Of a stretch of DNA of 64,000 bases, positions 42,124 to 50,481 are shown piece after piece. The DNA is from Dactylococcopsis salina PCC 8305 (GTDB lineage: Bacteria; Cyanobacteriota; Cyanobacteriia; Cyanobacteriales; Rubidibacteraceae). The stretch covers positions 2,811,840 through 2,875,839 of the forward strand of contig NC_019780.1 of assembly GCF_000317615.1 (NCBI RefSeq), read 5' to 3'. The position numbers were made by a program, and so were the translations under genes. The notes under the pieces were generated by a model. It had not been told where the DNA came from. It did no database searches and was given only the letters and a program-made list of their open reading frames with translations. Within the stretch, counting starts at the first letter, position 1; every line of letters starts with the position of its first letter.

Positions 42124-42393
42124 ATGACGACCATGGCAACTCAGCCTTTAGAAACAGAAAATAAAATGTTACTGTGTCACTTTTTTAATCACCGTGATCA
42201 AGTCGTGATTGCTCGCATCAGTAATATTCCCAATTGGTATCTAGAAAGAGTCGTTTTTCCAGCGCAAAGATTCTTATTTGAAGCACCGGAAGAAGCGGTT
42301 TTAGAGATTCACTCTCCAGAACAAGGAACGATCCATGAAGACACGATTCCCTGTCGCGATCTTTCGATTAGTCAAGATGCTTTAAATAATTAA
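42124..42393 (+). CDS. DUF1830 family protein
   Basis: An 89-residue protein (or 86 from ATG 42133). MLLCHFFNHRDQVVIARISN, then IPNWYLERVVFPAQRFLFEA is the DUF1830 signature; family members are small cyanobacterial proteins of unknown function that end soon after a beta-rich core. GGAG-like bases (CAGGAG) precede the first ATG by about 9. It stands in a 5' region of AT-rich DNA. Confidence 0.85.
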   Translation: MTTMATQPLETENKMLLCHFFNHRDQVVIARISNIPNWYLERVVFPAQRFLFEAPEEAVLEIHSPEQGTIHEDTIPCRDLSISQDALNN

Positions 42394-42482
42394 TTCCCTT
42401 AAATTGAACCTAGAAAATGCTCGACTTGAGTAAGTATTTATTATTAATAGGAGAGTTAACTTCAGAAAAAAGGAGATTTTAA

Positions 42483-42944
42483 ATGTCCACCAAAGCTACA
42501 GTAGCTCATGGTTCTAATTTTCACTTGTATAAGGAAGTTTGTGATGAAAACTTCATCTATTTATCATTAGAGGGAGTTTCCTTTGAGGCGAGTTACAATC
42601 GGGTTATGGTTCCCATTCCCGTGCATATTTGGGAAGTAATTCGCCAGTATCCAGGAACTGACTTATCTTGGTCAGATCATACTGATGAAGAAATTGAGAG
42701 CTATGTGGAACAAGAGGTCAATAAACGGATCATGGCGTATCAGCAAGCCGAAAACGACCAACATCGGGGGTTAATTGCTTTATCTGGTTCGCTAGTTTAT
42801 GGTTCTGCTGATTCTCCTCGCCAAGAACAGCTTGAACAAGGGGTTGCTTATTTCAAACGATTGAGAGAGCATCAGCAACAAATCAAACAAGCGATCGAGC
42901 TATTAGAGAAAACGAACAAAAAGCAAAACTTAAGAAGATCATGA
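42483..42944 (+). CDS. Conserved hypothetical protein with coiled-coil tail
   Basis: A 153-residue protein. The beta-rich start (NFIYLSLEGVSFEASYNRVM, then VPIPVHIWEVIRQYPG) is followed by an acidic segment and a C-terminal helix rich in E, Q and K (FKRLREHQQQIKQAIELLEK). AAAGGAG lies upstream of ATG 42483. I recognise it only as a cyanobacterial hypothetical. It is 89 bases after the DUF1830 gene and may be cotranscribed. Confidence 0.7.
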   Translation: MSTKATVAHGSNFHLYKEVCDENFIYLSLEGVSFEASYNRVMVPIPVHIWEVIRQYPGTDLSWSDHTDEEIESYVEQEVNKRIMAYQQAENDQHRGLIALSGSLVYGSADSPRQEQLEQGVAYFKRLREHQQQIKQAIELLEKTNKKQNLRRS

Positions 42945-42999
42945 TTAATTTTTTGCCTGATGGGAGTTTCCGTTTTTTGGTACTCGATCGCACTGCAAA

Positions 43000-43085
43000 C
43001 GTAAGTTGGGTGGAGATGTAGATGTAGGTTGGGTGGAGGACACGAAACCCAACATCATCCATTAGTAATCTGTAATTTTGTCAAA
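43000..43085. repeat. AGTTGGGTGGAGATGTAG / ACCCAAC hairpin repeats
   Basis: Overlapping copies of the GGTTGGGTGGAGGACACGAAACCC repeat (given in part) stand here. The same variant with GGACACGAA centre recurs at 43527 and 43676, forming a local family. Confidence 0.75.
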
Positions 43086-43516
43086 TTATTGTATTAGGAA
43101 AACTAATTCAACCTTCTCCATAAATTAGATTTTTATATCAAACTCTGTCCTTTACACTTCTTAACCATTTTTGGATCGGGAAAAATATTGACGAGATTAC
43201 GCCTTTACAGCTATGATTGTCAAAATGATAATCCCACGGGATGATCTGTGCTTTTATCAATTTAGCCACCTCAAAGACTGATGATTTCGTGGCTAGTTTT
43301 CAAATCTTGTCAAGTTTTTGGGAAAGAGTTTAAACCAATTTTTACCAGTCAATGTTAAAGTTTGCAGCGAAGGGTTGACGAAAAAACGGTTTAATGCTGT
43401 GGGGAAATCTTCTTGGCGTGACCGTGAGTTTCACCCCCTACATCATACAACAATTGGGGGTGAATTGATCGCGCGATCGTCAACTTAATCGATCGGTTCT
43501 GTGGATTCGATCGAAC
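43086..43516 (+). repeat. Segmental duplication, copy A
   Basis: About 430 bp nearly identical to 43735-44168, offset about 650 bases. It contains TCCTTTACACTTCTTAACCA, AATCCCACGGGAT (palindromic ATCCCACGGGAT), TTTTTACCAGTCAATGTTA and ATCGATCGCGCGATCG-like words. A weak remnant frame (TLLNHFWIGKNIDEITPLQL then stop) suggests the left part was once the end of a gene. Confidence 0.85.
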
Positions 43517-43734
43517 TGCGAAAGTAGAAAGTAGGTTGGGTGGAGGACACGAAACCCAACATAAATTAGTCATTAGTCATTAGTCATTGGTCATTAGTCA
43601 TTAGTCATTGGTCATTAGTCATTGGTCATTGGAAAACAAAGAACAAAGGACGAAGGACGAAAGACAAAGGACAAAAATGTAGGTTGGGTGAAGGACACGA
43701 AACCCAACCTTTCCACCAATAATCTGTAATTCGG
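43517..43734. repeat. Hairpin repeats and ATTAGTC / AAGGACG heptamer satellites
   Basis: Between the two segmental copies lie a GGTTGGGTGGAGGACACGAA hairpin (43527), about ten ATTAGTC/ATTGGTC heptamers (43563-43632), AAGGACG/AAAGACA heptamers (43640-43672) and another hairpin (43676-43712). All simple parts have 7-bp period. Confidence 0.85.
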
Positions 43735-44168
43735 TCAAGTGTTATTAGTACAACTAATCAGAATCTCTCCATAAATTATATTTTTATATCAAACCCTGTC
43801 CTTTACACTTCTTAACCATTTTTGGATCGGGAAAAATATTGACGAGATTACGCCTTTTCAGCTATGATTGTCAAAATAATAATCCCACGGGATGGTCTGT
43901 GCTTTTATTAATTTATCTACCTCAAAGACTGATGATTTCGTGGCTAGTTTTCAAATCTTGTCAAGTTTTTGGGAAAGAGTTTAAACCAATTTTTACCAGT
44001 CAATGTTACAGTTTGCAGCGAAGGGTTGACGAAAAAACGGTTTAATGCTGTGGGAAAAATCTTATTGGCGTGACCCTAAGTCTCACCCCCTACATCATAC
44101 AACAGTTGGGGGTGAATCGATCGCGCGATCGTCAACTTAATCGATCGGTTCTGTGGATTTGATCGAAG
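43735..44168 (+). repeat. Segmental duplication, copy B
   Basis: Partner of 43086-43516 with scattered substitutions. The differences are single bases rather than indels, so a short frame (68 codons at 43839) is open here and closed in copy A; it is not convincing as a gene. Confidence 0.85.
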
Positions 44169-44213
44169 GGGAAACGTTATGGAGAGGAGAACAAGCCAAT
44201 CAACCGACTTGAT

Positions 44214-44579
44214 TTAATCATTGGAAAAACTGTCACTTAATCCAGATAGATGTAATCTGACTGCATTGAGATAGCTTTCATCTTTAGCGGCGGCTGGCGA
44301 AAGTTCTCCCGCGCGCGATCGCGCGACTGACTAACGTTTCCGCATCAACTTCTCCCACTTCATAGGCTTGTTGGAGTTGATAATAACTAGGGACTGAGAC
44401 TTGAATTGTCCGCGATAAGCAGCCGCTACTAAATCAAACGCTTCGGTGCTGCGAACATTTTGTTGATTTTGAGCAAGAGCTTGTTCTTTTGTTTCCGAAA
44501 AAGTCTCCCCTTGTGCAACTGGAGCAATTCCGAAAGTTAATAATAATGTAGTGAGGGTGCCGAGTGCTAACTTACGCAT
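44214..44579 (-). pseudogene. Exported small protein gene with two frameshifts
   Basis: From ATG 44579 the frame reads MRKLALGTLTTLLLTFGIAP with a signal peptide, then FDLVAAAYRGQFKSQ. At about 44395 the sensible frame shifts to VPSYYQLQQAYEVGEVDAET and LVSRAIAR, and at about 44305 shifts again to AGELSPAAAKDESYLNAVRL and SGLSDSFSND, stopping at 44214-44216. All three parts look like one 120-residue exported cyanobacterial protein. As it stands the product would be cut to 82 residues with a wrong tail. A MITE lies 38 bases upstream of the start. Confidence 0.75.
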
Positions 44580-44617
44580 CACTGCGACGACCTCCTTAAA
44601 TTTGTTTCGCTTCATTA

Positions 44618-44724
44618 CCTATAGCAATCTCAAATGAGTCGTTAGAGACTTCAGCCCCCTAGCCCCCAATCTTGGGGGAACTAGGTTAACCTATTTCTCA
44701 CATTTCATTCCTGATTGCTATAGG
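44618..44724. mobile_element. MITE, 107 bp, with 12-bp terminal inverted repeats and TTA duplication
   Basis: CCTATAGCAATC (44618-44629) is the exact reverse complement of GATTGCTATAGG (44713-44724). Both ends are flanked by TTA, a 3-bp target duplication as in parts of the IS5 family. The inside holds a CCCCCAATCTTGGGGG hairpin and no frame. Confidence 0.85.
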
Positions 44725-44831
44725 TTAAGAAAAGGTTAGAACCTGTGGAGTCTCACTGAAGACAGAGATTAATTTCGCTTTCAATCTTCTTAGATATAAA
44801 ATGATTAAGTAATAGCATGATTTTAATCAAC

Positions 44832-45021
44832 TACTCCGCCTGCAGTTTGGTATAGTATTCCCAAAGAACATCCTTATAATTCAATGGAGGCTTGGTGCGA
44901 AGGGGAATTAAACTGTGATCCTGATACTTTTTTAGGACAATTACAGTCATTTATAGGAGAAGAAGCAATCAGTCAATTGCGCGATCGACGCTTATCGGCG
45001 ATTTTCCGACCTCTTCTGTGA
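44832..45021 (+). pseudogene. C-terminal gene fragment or small hypothetical gene
   Basis: The plus strand reads TTPPAVWYSIPKEHPYNSME, AWCEGELNCDPDTFLGQLQS and FIGEEAISQLRDRRLSAIFR, ending at TGA 45019-45021. It is protein-like, but without a start before ATG 44884. It may be a 45-codon gene from 44884 or the tail of a lost gene. The family is not recognised. Confidence 0.45.
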
Positions 45022-45100
45022 TTAGAGAAAAGGTCAATAATTAATCACAAATTGCTAATATATTAATTAAATTCAAGAAAAAAACTCAAGGATAATAACT

Positions 45101-45289
45101 ATGATTTTTCCTGGCACTAAAGTAAAAGTTACTAACATTGATGATACTTATTACCGTTTTGAGGGCTTAGTACAACGCATTACCGACGATAACGTAGCGG
45201 TTTTATTTGAAGGAGGAAACTGGGATAGACTGGTAACATTTAAGTTCTCAGAATTAGAAGAAGTGACTCCCCGTAAAGGTCGCAAGTAA
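45101..45289 (+). CDS. ndhS: NDH-1 subunit S
   Basis: A 62-residue SH3-like protein. [20 protein letters not shown], then [20 protein letters not shown] and [15 protein letters not shown] match NdhS (DUF3252). NdhS sits on the cytoplasmic/stromal arm of the photosynthetic NDH-1 complex and provides a ferredoxin docking site for cyclic electron flow. The basic tail PRKGRK is usual. The HAS-barrel gene follows 27 bases later. Confidence 0.9.
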   Translation: MIFPGTKVKVTNIDDTYYRFEGLVQRITDDNVAVLFEGGNWDRLVTFKFSELEEVTPRKGRK

Positions 45290-45316
45290 CAATTAATAAT
45301 GGTTTGAAAAGCGTAA

Positions 45317-45985
45317 ATGCGTATTCCTCTCCCACAATTTTCCACCGAGAATCTTCACCCGAATCATTTTGCTGAGGTGATTGAAACGACAACGACCGAT
45401 TTTCTCGCCCAATGTTTAGAACCAGAAGACCTGTCTTTTCCAGTGATGCCACCGTTTGGGAGTTGGGTGAAGTCTTTTGATGAGGAATCGGGAAATGAGG
45501 TATTAGCGGTGGTGACTTATGCAACAACGACTCCCATTGATTCCATACACCGCGCTCGTGCGTTGGGTCTCTCCTTAAGTGATTTACGAGAGGAACAGCC
45601 GCAAATTTTTGCAATGTTGAAAACTGAGTTTCGGGTGAATATGCTAGGCTTTTTCAGTCCCGAATCAGAAAGGAATGGAAATGGATTCAGGGGAGGACGA
45701 TGTTATCAATATCTCCCACCGCGTCCACCGCAAGTTCATCAAGGGGTCTATTATTGTGAAACAACGGAAGTAATGCGGTTTACGGAGGAACTGGATTTTT
45801 TGCGGACGTTGTTGGATGTGAAAACCGTTCCTGTGGATTCTTTGTTAGCGGCGGTGTTACGGAATATTTACCAACTCCGTCAAGCCGATCGAGAATGGTT
45901 AATTGAAGCAGGACGGAAGTTAGGTTCTTTACTCAAAGATGATTACGATCGGTTACGCTATATTCTAAGTCAGGTTCATTTTTAA
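45317..45985 (+). CDS. HAS-barrel domain protein
   Basis: A 222-residue protein. The first half is a beta-barrel (FGSWVKSFDEESGNEVLAVV, then TYATTTPIDSIHRARALGLS), resembling the HAS-barrel found at the start of HerA-type and F1-ATPase-like proteins; the second half is helical (TVPVDSLLAAVLRNIYQLRQ). No P-loop is present, so it lacks the ATPase part. Cyanobacterial genomes carry such stand-alone proteins, function unknown. The HEARO element 2 starts 10 bases after its stop. Confidence 0.75.
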   Translation: MRIPLPQFSTENLHPNHFAEVIETTTTDFLAQCLEPEDLSFPVMPPFGSWVKSFDEESGNEVLAVVTYATTTPIDSIHRARALGLSLSDLREEQPQIFAMLKTEFRVNMLGFFSPESERNGNGFRGGRCYQYLPPRPPQVHQGVYYCETTEVMRFTEELDFLRTLLDVKTVPVDSLLAAVLRNIYQLRQADREWLIEAGRKLGSLLKDDYDRLRYILSQVHF

Positions 45986-45995
45986 AATGGAAAAA

Positions 45996-46142
45996 GTCAA
46001 TAACCCACCGTTAAGCCTCTTGGGAGGCTATAACGGGGGCTTGCAAAAGCTCACAAGTTGACCAGCCTAAGCCTCTAGAAGGCTACGTTTCTAAAGCTAT
46101 CAAACCCTTAAATGCGTGCTAGTTTGAGGCTCTTTGGTTAAC
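45996..46142 (+). ncRNA. HEARO / IscB omega-RNA scaffold, copy 2
   Basis: It aligns with 15024-15200 but lacks the extra side hairpin (short AGCCTCTAGAAGGCT instead). The stem CCGTTAAGCCTC...GAGGCTATAACGG keeps pairing by two compensating changes relative to copy 1. A guide would be read from about 45977-45995, that is, from the stop region of the HAS-barrel gene. Confidence 0.8.
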
Positions 46143-46374
46143 AATTAAACATCTGTAACTGGGTTAAGGAAGTGTTGTTAGCGTGACAAACTTTAGAAAC
46201 ATTGGCGAAGCATACTTCACTCGGTGTAGCGAAGTATCCCATTACTGGGAACTAAAGGGAGACTACACCTCTCTCCCTTTAACCTTCTTGTAAACACATT
46301 AAATAGAGGACGTGCTTTCCTCTCCCTCTAACCCTTCGGGTATAGAGGGATTCTCCAGCACGAAGAAAAGATGA
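45996..46374 (+). mobile_element. HEARO-type element 2, without iscB
   Basis: The element has the same RNA scaffold at its left and the same right-end hairpin (to GAAGAAAAG) followed by ATGA (46371-46374) as the 15-kb element. The space between (46143-46290) has no iscB codons; it contains two perfect hairpins (ATACTTC...GAAGTAT and AAAGGGAGA...TCTCCCTTT). Homology with element 1 resumes at TTGTAAACA before the right end. It is a non-autonomous derivative. Confidence 0.8.
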
Positions 46375-46384
46375 TAAATGGTTT

Positions 46385-46708
46385 ATGACGGGACAAGAGT
46401 TGCAAAAACTGATTGTAGATAAATGGGGCTATTCCTTCGATGTGCAGTTACGTCGCTTGCGCGATAAAGTCTATTTGCAGGTGATGTGGCGCTATCTGGA
46501 ACAGGCTTCGTTTCCTTTGAGTGAAAAGGAATATCTAGAACATCTTAACGCGGTTTCCAGTTATTTAGAAGCCTGGGGAAGCGTTAACCAAGTGGAAGAT
46601 TTTATTACTAAAACCAAAGAACGTCCTCGTTTGGGAAAAGCGGTGAATATTCCCCTTGATCTTGGCGAAAGAGCTTCGGAATGGATTGTAGAAGGATCAG
46701 CCCTTTAA
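46385..46708 (+). CDS. DUF3067 protein
   Basis: A 107-residue protein. MTGQELQKLIVDKWGYSFDV, QLRRLRDKVYLQVMWRYLEQ and FITKTKERPRLGKAVNIPLD match DUF3067, found in cyanobacteria and plastid lineages; function unknown. Length is typical. The ATGA of HEARO element 2 lies 10 bases upstream of its start, so its leader also comes from the element. Confidence 0.82.
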   Translation: MTGQELQKLIVDKWGYSFDVQLRRLRDKVYLQVMWRYLEQASFPLSEKEYLEHLNAVSSYLEAWGSVNQVEDFITKTKERPRLGKAVNIPLDLGERASEWIVEGSAL

Positions 46709-46734
46709 TCCCCTAAGATCAGAGAAAAATTCGG

Positions 46735-47045
46735 TTGTGTAGAGACGTTCTATGGCACGTCTCCACGCGAAACCCAACACCAATCAGTTATAGCGCTACG
46801 CGCGGTTGCAAGAGGCAAAAGGCAAAAGGCAAAAGGCAAAAGGCAAAAGGCAAAAGGCAAGAGGCAAAAGGCAAAAGGCAAAAGGCAAAAGGCAAGAGGC
46901 AAGAAGCAAGATGGGGAAGATGGGGGAGAAAAATCGCTCCCTTGTCTCCCTTGTCTCCCATTTCTCGCTTCCACCTTTTCCAAGAATTAAGAGCCTTAAA
47001 AGCTGATTTGGTAAGGGTTTTAGGTTTATTCAGTAAGCCCTAATA
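46735..47045. repeat. GGCAAAA heptamer satellite and 9-bp satellite core
   Basis: A GTAGAGACGTTC...GGCACGTCTCCAC palindrome is followed by about fifteen GGCAAAA/GGCAAGA heptamers (46810-46905), then GATGGGGAAGATGGGGGAG with the AAAAATCGCTCCC core and CTTGTCTCC repeats (46908-46968). Open frames here consist of repeat residues only. Confidence 0.9.
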
Positions 47046-47084
47046 TAGTAATAGTAAATGGTCGATCACTTATTAATTTACTGG

Positions 47085-48750
47085 TCACTGATCACTGGTC
47101 ACTGGGAATCAAGAAGTGAGAAGAGAGAATTTAGAAGTGAGTTTAAATGCCTATTTTTCTCTTTTCTCTCTACTCGTTTCTTAATGACTGGTCACTGATC
47201 ACTGGTCACTGGTCACTGGTCACTGGGAATCAAGAAGTGAGAAGAGAGAATTTAGAAGTGAGTTTAAATGCCTATTTTTCTCTTTTCTCTCTACTCGTTT
47301 CTTAATGACTGGTCACTGGTCACTGATCACTGGTCACTGGTCACTGGTCACTGGGAATCAAGAAGTGAGAAGAGAGAATTTAGAAGTGAGTTTAAATGCC
47401 TATTTTTCTCTTTTCTCTCTACTCGTTTCTTAATGACTGGTCACTGATCACTGGTCACTGGTCACTGGTCACTGGGAATCAAGAAGTGAGAAGAGAGAAT
47501 TTAGAAGTGAGTTTAAATGCCTATTTTTCTCTTTTCTCTCTACTCGTTTCTTAATGACTGGTCACTGGTCACTGATCACTGGTCACTGGTCACTGGTCAC
47601 TGGGAATCAAGAAGTGAGAAGAGAGAATTTAGAAGTGAGTTTAAATGCCTATTTTTCTCTTTTCTCTCTACTCGTTTCTTAATGACTGGTCACTGGTCAC
47701 TGATCACTGGTCACTGGTCACTGGTCACTGGGAATCAAGAAGTGAGAAGAGAGAATTTAGAAGTGAGTTTAAATGCCTATTTTTCTCTTTTCTCTCTACT
47801 CGTTTCTTAATGACTGGTCACTGGTCACTGATCACTGGTCACTGGTCACTGGTCACTGGGAATCAAGAAGTGAGAAGAGAGAATTTAGAAGTGAGTTTAA
47901 ATGCCTATTTTTCTCTTTTTCTCTCTACTCGTTTCTTAATGACTGGTCACTGGTCACTGATCACTGGTCACTGGTCACTGGTCACTGGGAATCAAGAAGT
48001 GAGAAGAGAGAATTTAGAAGTGAGTTTAAATGCCTATTTTTCTCTTTTCTCTCTACTCGTTTCTTAATGACTGGTCACTGGTCACTGGGAATCAAGAAGT
48101 GAGAAGAGAGAATTTAGAAGTGAGTTTAAATGCCTATTTTTCTCTTTTCTCTCTACTCGTTTCTTAATGACTGGTCACTGGTCACTGGGAATCAAGAAGT
48201 GAGAAGAGAGAATTTAGAAGTGAGTTTAAATGCCTATTTTTCTCTTTTCTCTCTACTCGTTTCTTAATGACTGGTCACTGGTCACTGATCACTGGTCACT
48301 GGTCACTGGTCACTGGGAATCAAGAAGTGAGAAGAGAGAATTTAGAAGTGAGTTTAAATGCCTATTTTTCTCTTTTCTCTCTACTCGTTTCTTAATGACT
48401 GGTCACTGGTCACTGGGAATCAAGAAGTGAGAAGAGAGAATTTAGAAGTGAGTTTAAATGCCTATTTTTCTCTTTTCTCTCTACTCGTTTCTTAATGACT
48501 GGTCACTGGTCACTGGGAATCAAGAAGTGAGAAGAGAGAATTTAGAAGTGAGTTTAAATGCCTATTTTTCTCTTTTCTCTCTACTCGTTTCTTAATGACT
48601 GGTCACTGGTCACTGATCACTGGTCACTGGTCACTGGTCACTGGGAATCAAGAAGTGAGAAGAGAGAATTTAGAAGTGAGTTTAAATGCCTATTTTTCTC
48701 TTTTCTCTCTACTCGTTTCTTAATGACTGGTCACTGATCACTGGTCACTG
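47085..48750. repeat. Compound satellite: 14 units of an 86-bp core plus 2, 5 or 6 GGTCACT heptamers
   Basis: GGGAATCAAGAAGTGAGAAG recurs 14 times (47104, 47225, 47353, 47474, 47602, 47730, 47858, 47987, 48087, 48187, 48315, 48415, 48515, 48643). Spacings are 100, 121 or 128 (one 129), equal to an 86-bp core plus two, five or six heptamers. The core includes TTTAAATGCCTATTTTTCTC and ends TTTCTTAATGACT. The array runs into the 3' end of accD. Confidence 0.96.
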
Positions 48751-49633
48751 TAATGGGTTGAGATGAAGTGGGAAAATAAGGCTGATGTAAACAGATTAAC
48801 TGCGCGATCGTTTTTTTCAGTTGAAAACGGTTGATAATCGCATCCACAAAGCCATGTTGTAAGAGATATTCTGAGGTTTGGAAGCCTTCAGGAAGTTTTT
48901 CCCGTAAGGTTTGCTCAATCACTCGTTTTCCCGCAAACCCGATCGTTGCTTTGGGTTCAGCGAGAGTGACATCTCCCAGCATAGCAAAACTGGCGGTAAC
49001 GCCACCTGTGGTGGGATGAGTTAAAACAGGAATATAAAGCAAACCAGCTTCCCGATGACGTTGTAGCGCCCCAGAAATCTTCGCCATTTGCATCAAACTG
49101 AGCATTCCTTCCTGCATTCTTGCGCCTCCAGAAGCACAAATAATCGCGAGGGGAAAGGCTTGTTCGGTGGCGTGTTCCACGAGGCGACAGATTTTTTCTC
49201 CCACGACTGATCCCATGCTTCCCCCCATGAAACGGAAATCCATTACGCCTAATGCTAAGGGGAGTCCATCAATTAAACCTGTGCCAGTTTGCACCCCTTC
49301 TGTGAGATCGGTTTTTTCTTGCGCTTCTTGCAATCGATCGCTGTAGGCTTTACGATCATGGAAGTTAAGAGGATCAGTGGGGCGTAACTGTTCATTTAAG
49401 GGCTGCCAAGTTTCAGGATCAATCAGTTGGCGAATGCGCTCATTGCTATCAACGCGGAGATGATGATTGCATTCACTACAAACAAAATGATTCGCTTGTA
49501 AGTCTTTGGTATAGGCGAGTACGCCACAGGATTCGCATTTACTCCACAATCCATCAGCAATTTCTCGCTCTTGGTTTGGTTTTAAATCTGGTTCTGATTT
49601 CTGACGATTGGCAAACCAGTCAAATAAGGACAT
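48731..49633 (-). CDS. accD: Acetyl-CoA carboxylase carboxyltransferase beta subunit
   Basis: A 300-residue enzyme of fatty-acid synthesis that transfers carboxyl from carboxybiotin to acetyl-CoA together with AccA. The zinc ribbon is C33-X2-C36...C52-X2-C55, and [30 protein letters not shown] and [14 protein letters not shown] form the carboxyltransferase core. The last residues, ITVTSDQ, and the stop are encoded by the GGTCACT heptamer satellite, so the native tail was replaced or extended. The core is intact, so activity is likely kept. Confidence 0.95.
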   Translation of the reverse strand: MSLFDWFANRQKSEPDLKPNQEREIADGLWSKCESCGVLAYTKDLQANHFVCSECNHHLRVDSNERIRQLIDPETWQPLNEQLRPTDPLNFHDRKAYSDRLQEAQEKTDLTEGVQTGTGLIDGLPLALGVMDFRFMGGSMGSVVGEKICRLVEHATEQAFPLAIICASGGARMQEGMLSLMQMAKISGALQRHREAGLLYIPVLTHPTTGGVTASFAMLGDVTLAEPKATIGFAGKRVIEQTLREKLPEGFQTSEYLLQHGFVDAIINRFQLKKTIAQLICLHQPYFPTSSQPITVTSDQ

Positions 49634-49734
49634 AAATTAAATGTTTTTTACTTTGTTACTATTTTTTACTGCAAAGTTCATTATAAAATGAATTAGAATT
49701 TAGAGATCAAAATTAAATTAACGTTGGGTTCTGT

Positions 49735-49975
49735 TAACCGACAAATGATGGTGTTGGGTTTCGTCAACTTCACCCAACCTACGTTCTTATTAAGTCCCCC
49801 AGAATTGGGGGATTTAGGGGGCAATTTCTTGATGGTGTTGGGTTTCGTCAACTTCACCCAACCTACGTTTTTATTAAGTCCCCCAGAATTGGGGGATTTA
49901 GGGGGCAATTTCTTGATGGTGTTGGGTTTCGCGTGGAGACGTTCCATGGAACGTCTCTACCCAACCTACAATTGA
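49735..49975. repeat. Two tandem 84-bp units of GTTGGGTTTCGTCAAC and CCCCCAGAATTGGGGG hairpins
   Basis: The pair of hairpins (GTTGGGTTTCGTCAACTTCA with ACCCAAC, and AGTCCCCCAGAATTGGGGGA) occurs at about 49750-49833 and 49834-49917. A GTGGAGACGTTCCATGGAACGTCTC palindrome (partial) stands at 49932-49958. No gene is seen. Confidence 0.85.
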
Positions 49976-49981
49976 TGATTA

Positions 49982-50398
49982 ATGATTGATGATGTGATGA
50001 TTGTTCCTTATCGGGTGCGTTTAGCGGATACAGATGCAGCAGGAGTGGTTTATTTCGCTCACTTATTACGGATGTGCCACACTGCTTATGAAGAAGTTTT
50101 AATTCAGCGTGGGATTGATCTTCAAAAATACTTGCAAGAGGGAACAATTGCGATTCCGATTATTCATGGGGAAATAGATTGCTTGCGTCCGATTTTTTGG
50201 GGGGATTTGCTTCTCATTGCGTTAACTCCCCAATTTCTTTCGGACACAGAACTGTTGATTAGTTATCAGTTAACCTCCGAAACTGCATCAAAAACAATTT
50301 TGGCACAGGGAAAAACTCAGCACGTTTGCATTAATCCTAAAACTCGCCGTCGTATTGCTTTTCCTCAAGAATTTCGATCGAGCTTAGAGCAAGAATAA
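49982..50398 (+). CDS. Hotdog-fold acyl-CoA thioesterase, probable DHNA-CoA hydrolase
   Basis: A 138-residue 4-hydroxybenzoyl-CoA-thioesterase-type protein; ATG 49997 (MIVPYRV) is an equally good start. The motif RLADTDAAGVVYFAHLLRMC carries the catalytic Asp. Cyanobacterial members of this subgroup hydrolyse 1,4-dihydroxy-2-naphthoyl-CoA in phylloquinone synthesis; that specific assignment is from family knowledge. tRNA-Leu begins on the other strand one base after the stop. Confidence 0.82.
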   Translation: MIDDVMIVPYRVRLADTDAAGVVYFAHLLRMCHTAYEEVLIQRGIDLQKYLQEGTIAIPIIHGEIDCLRPIFWGDLLLIALTPQFLSDTELLISYQLTSETASKTILAQGKTQHVCINPKTRRRIAFPQEFRSSLEQE

Positions 50399-50481
50399 TG
50401 GGCAAGGAGAGACTCGAACTCTCACGACCAGTGGCCGCCACATTTTGAGTGTGGTGCGTCTACCAATTCCGCCACTTGCCC
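50399..50481 (-). tRNA. tRNA-Leu (anticodon CAA)
   Basis: Minus strand GGGCAAG (50475-50481) pairs with CTTGCCC (50400-50406), discriminator A at 50399. The anticodon stem CCACA/TGTGG holds loop CTCAAAA (anticodon CAA). There is a long variable arm as required for Leu, and the T-arm has GAGTTCGAGTCTC. The M48 protease frame ends inside the 5' part of this tRNA (stop at 50460-50462). Confidence 0.93.

Noticed and set aside
47085-48750. CRISPR or protein-repeat gene in the 47-48 kb array
   Set aside because: Whole units are identical and differ only in heptamer number, with no unique spacers; the overlapping open frames in several phases are products of the repeat.
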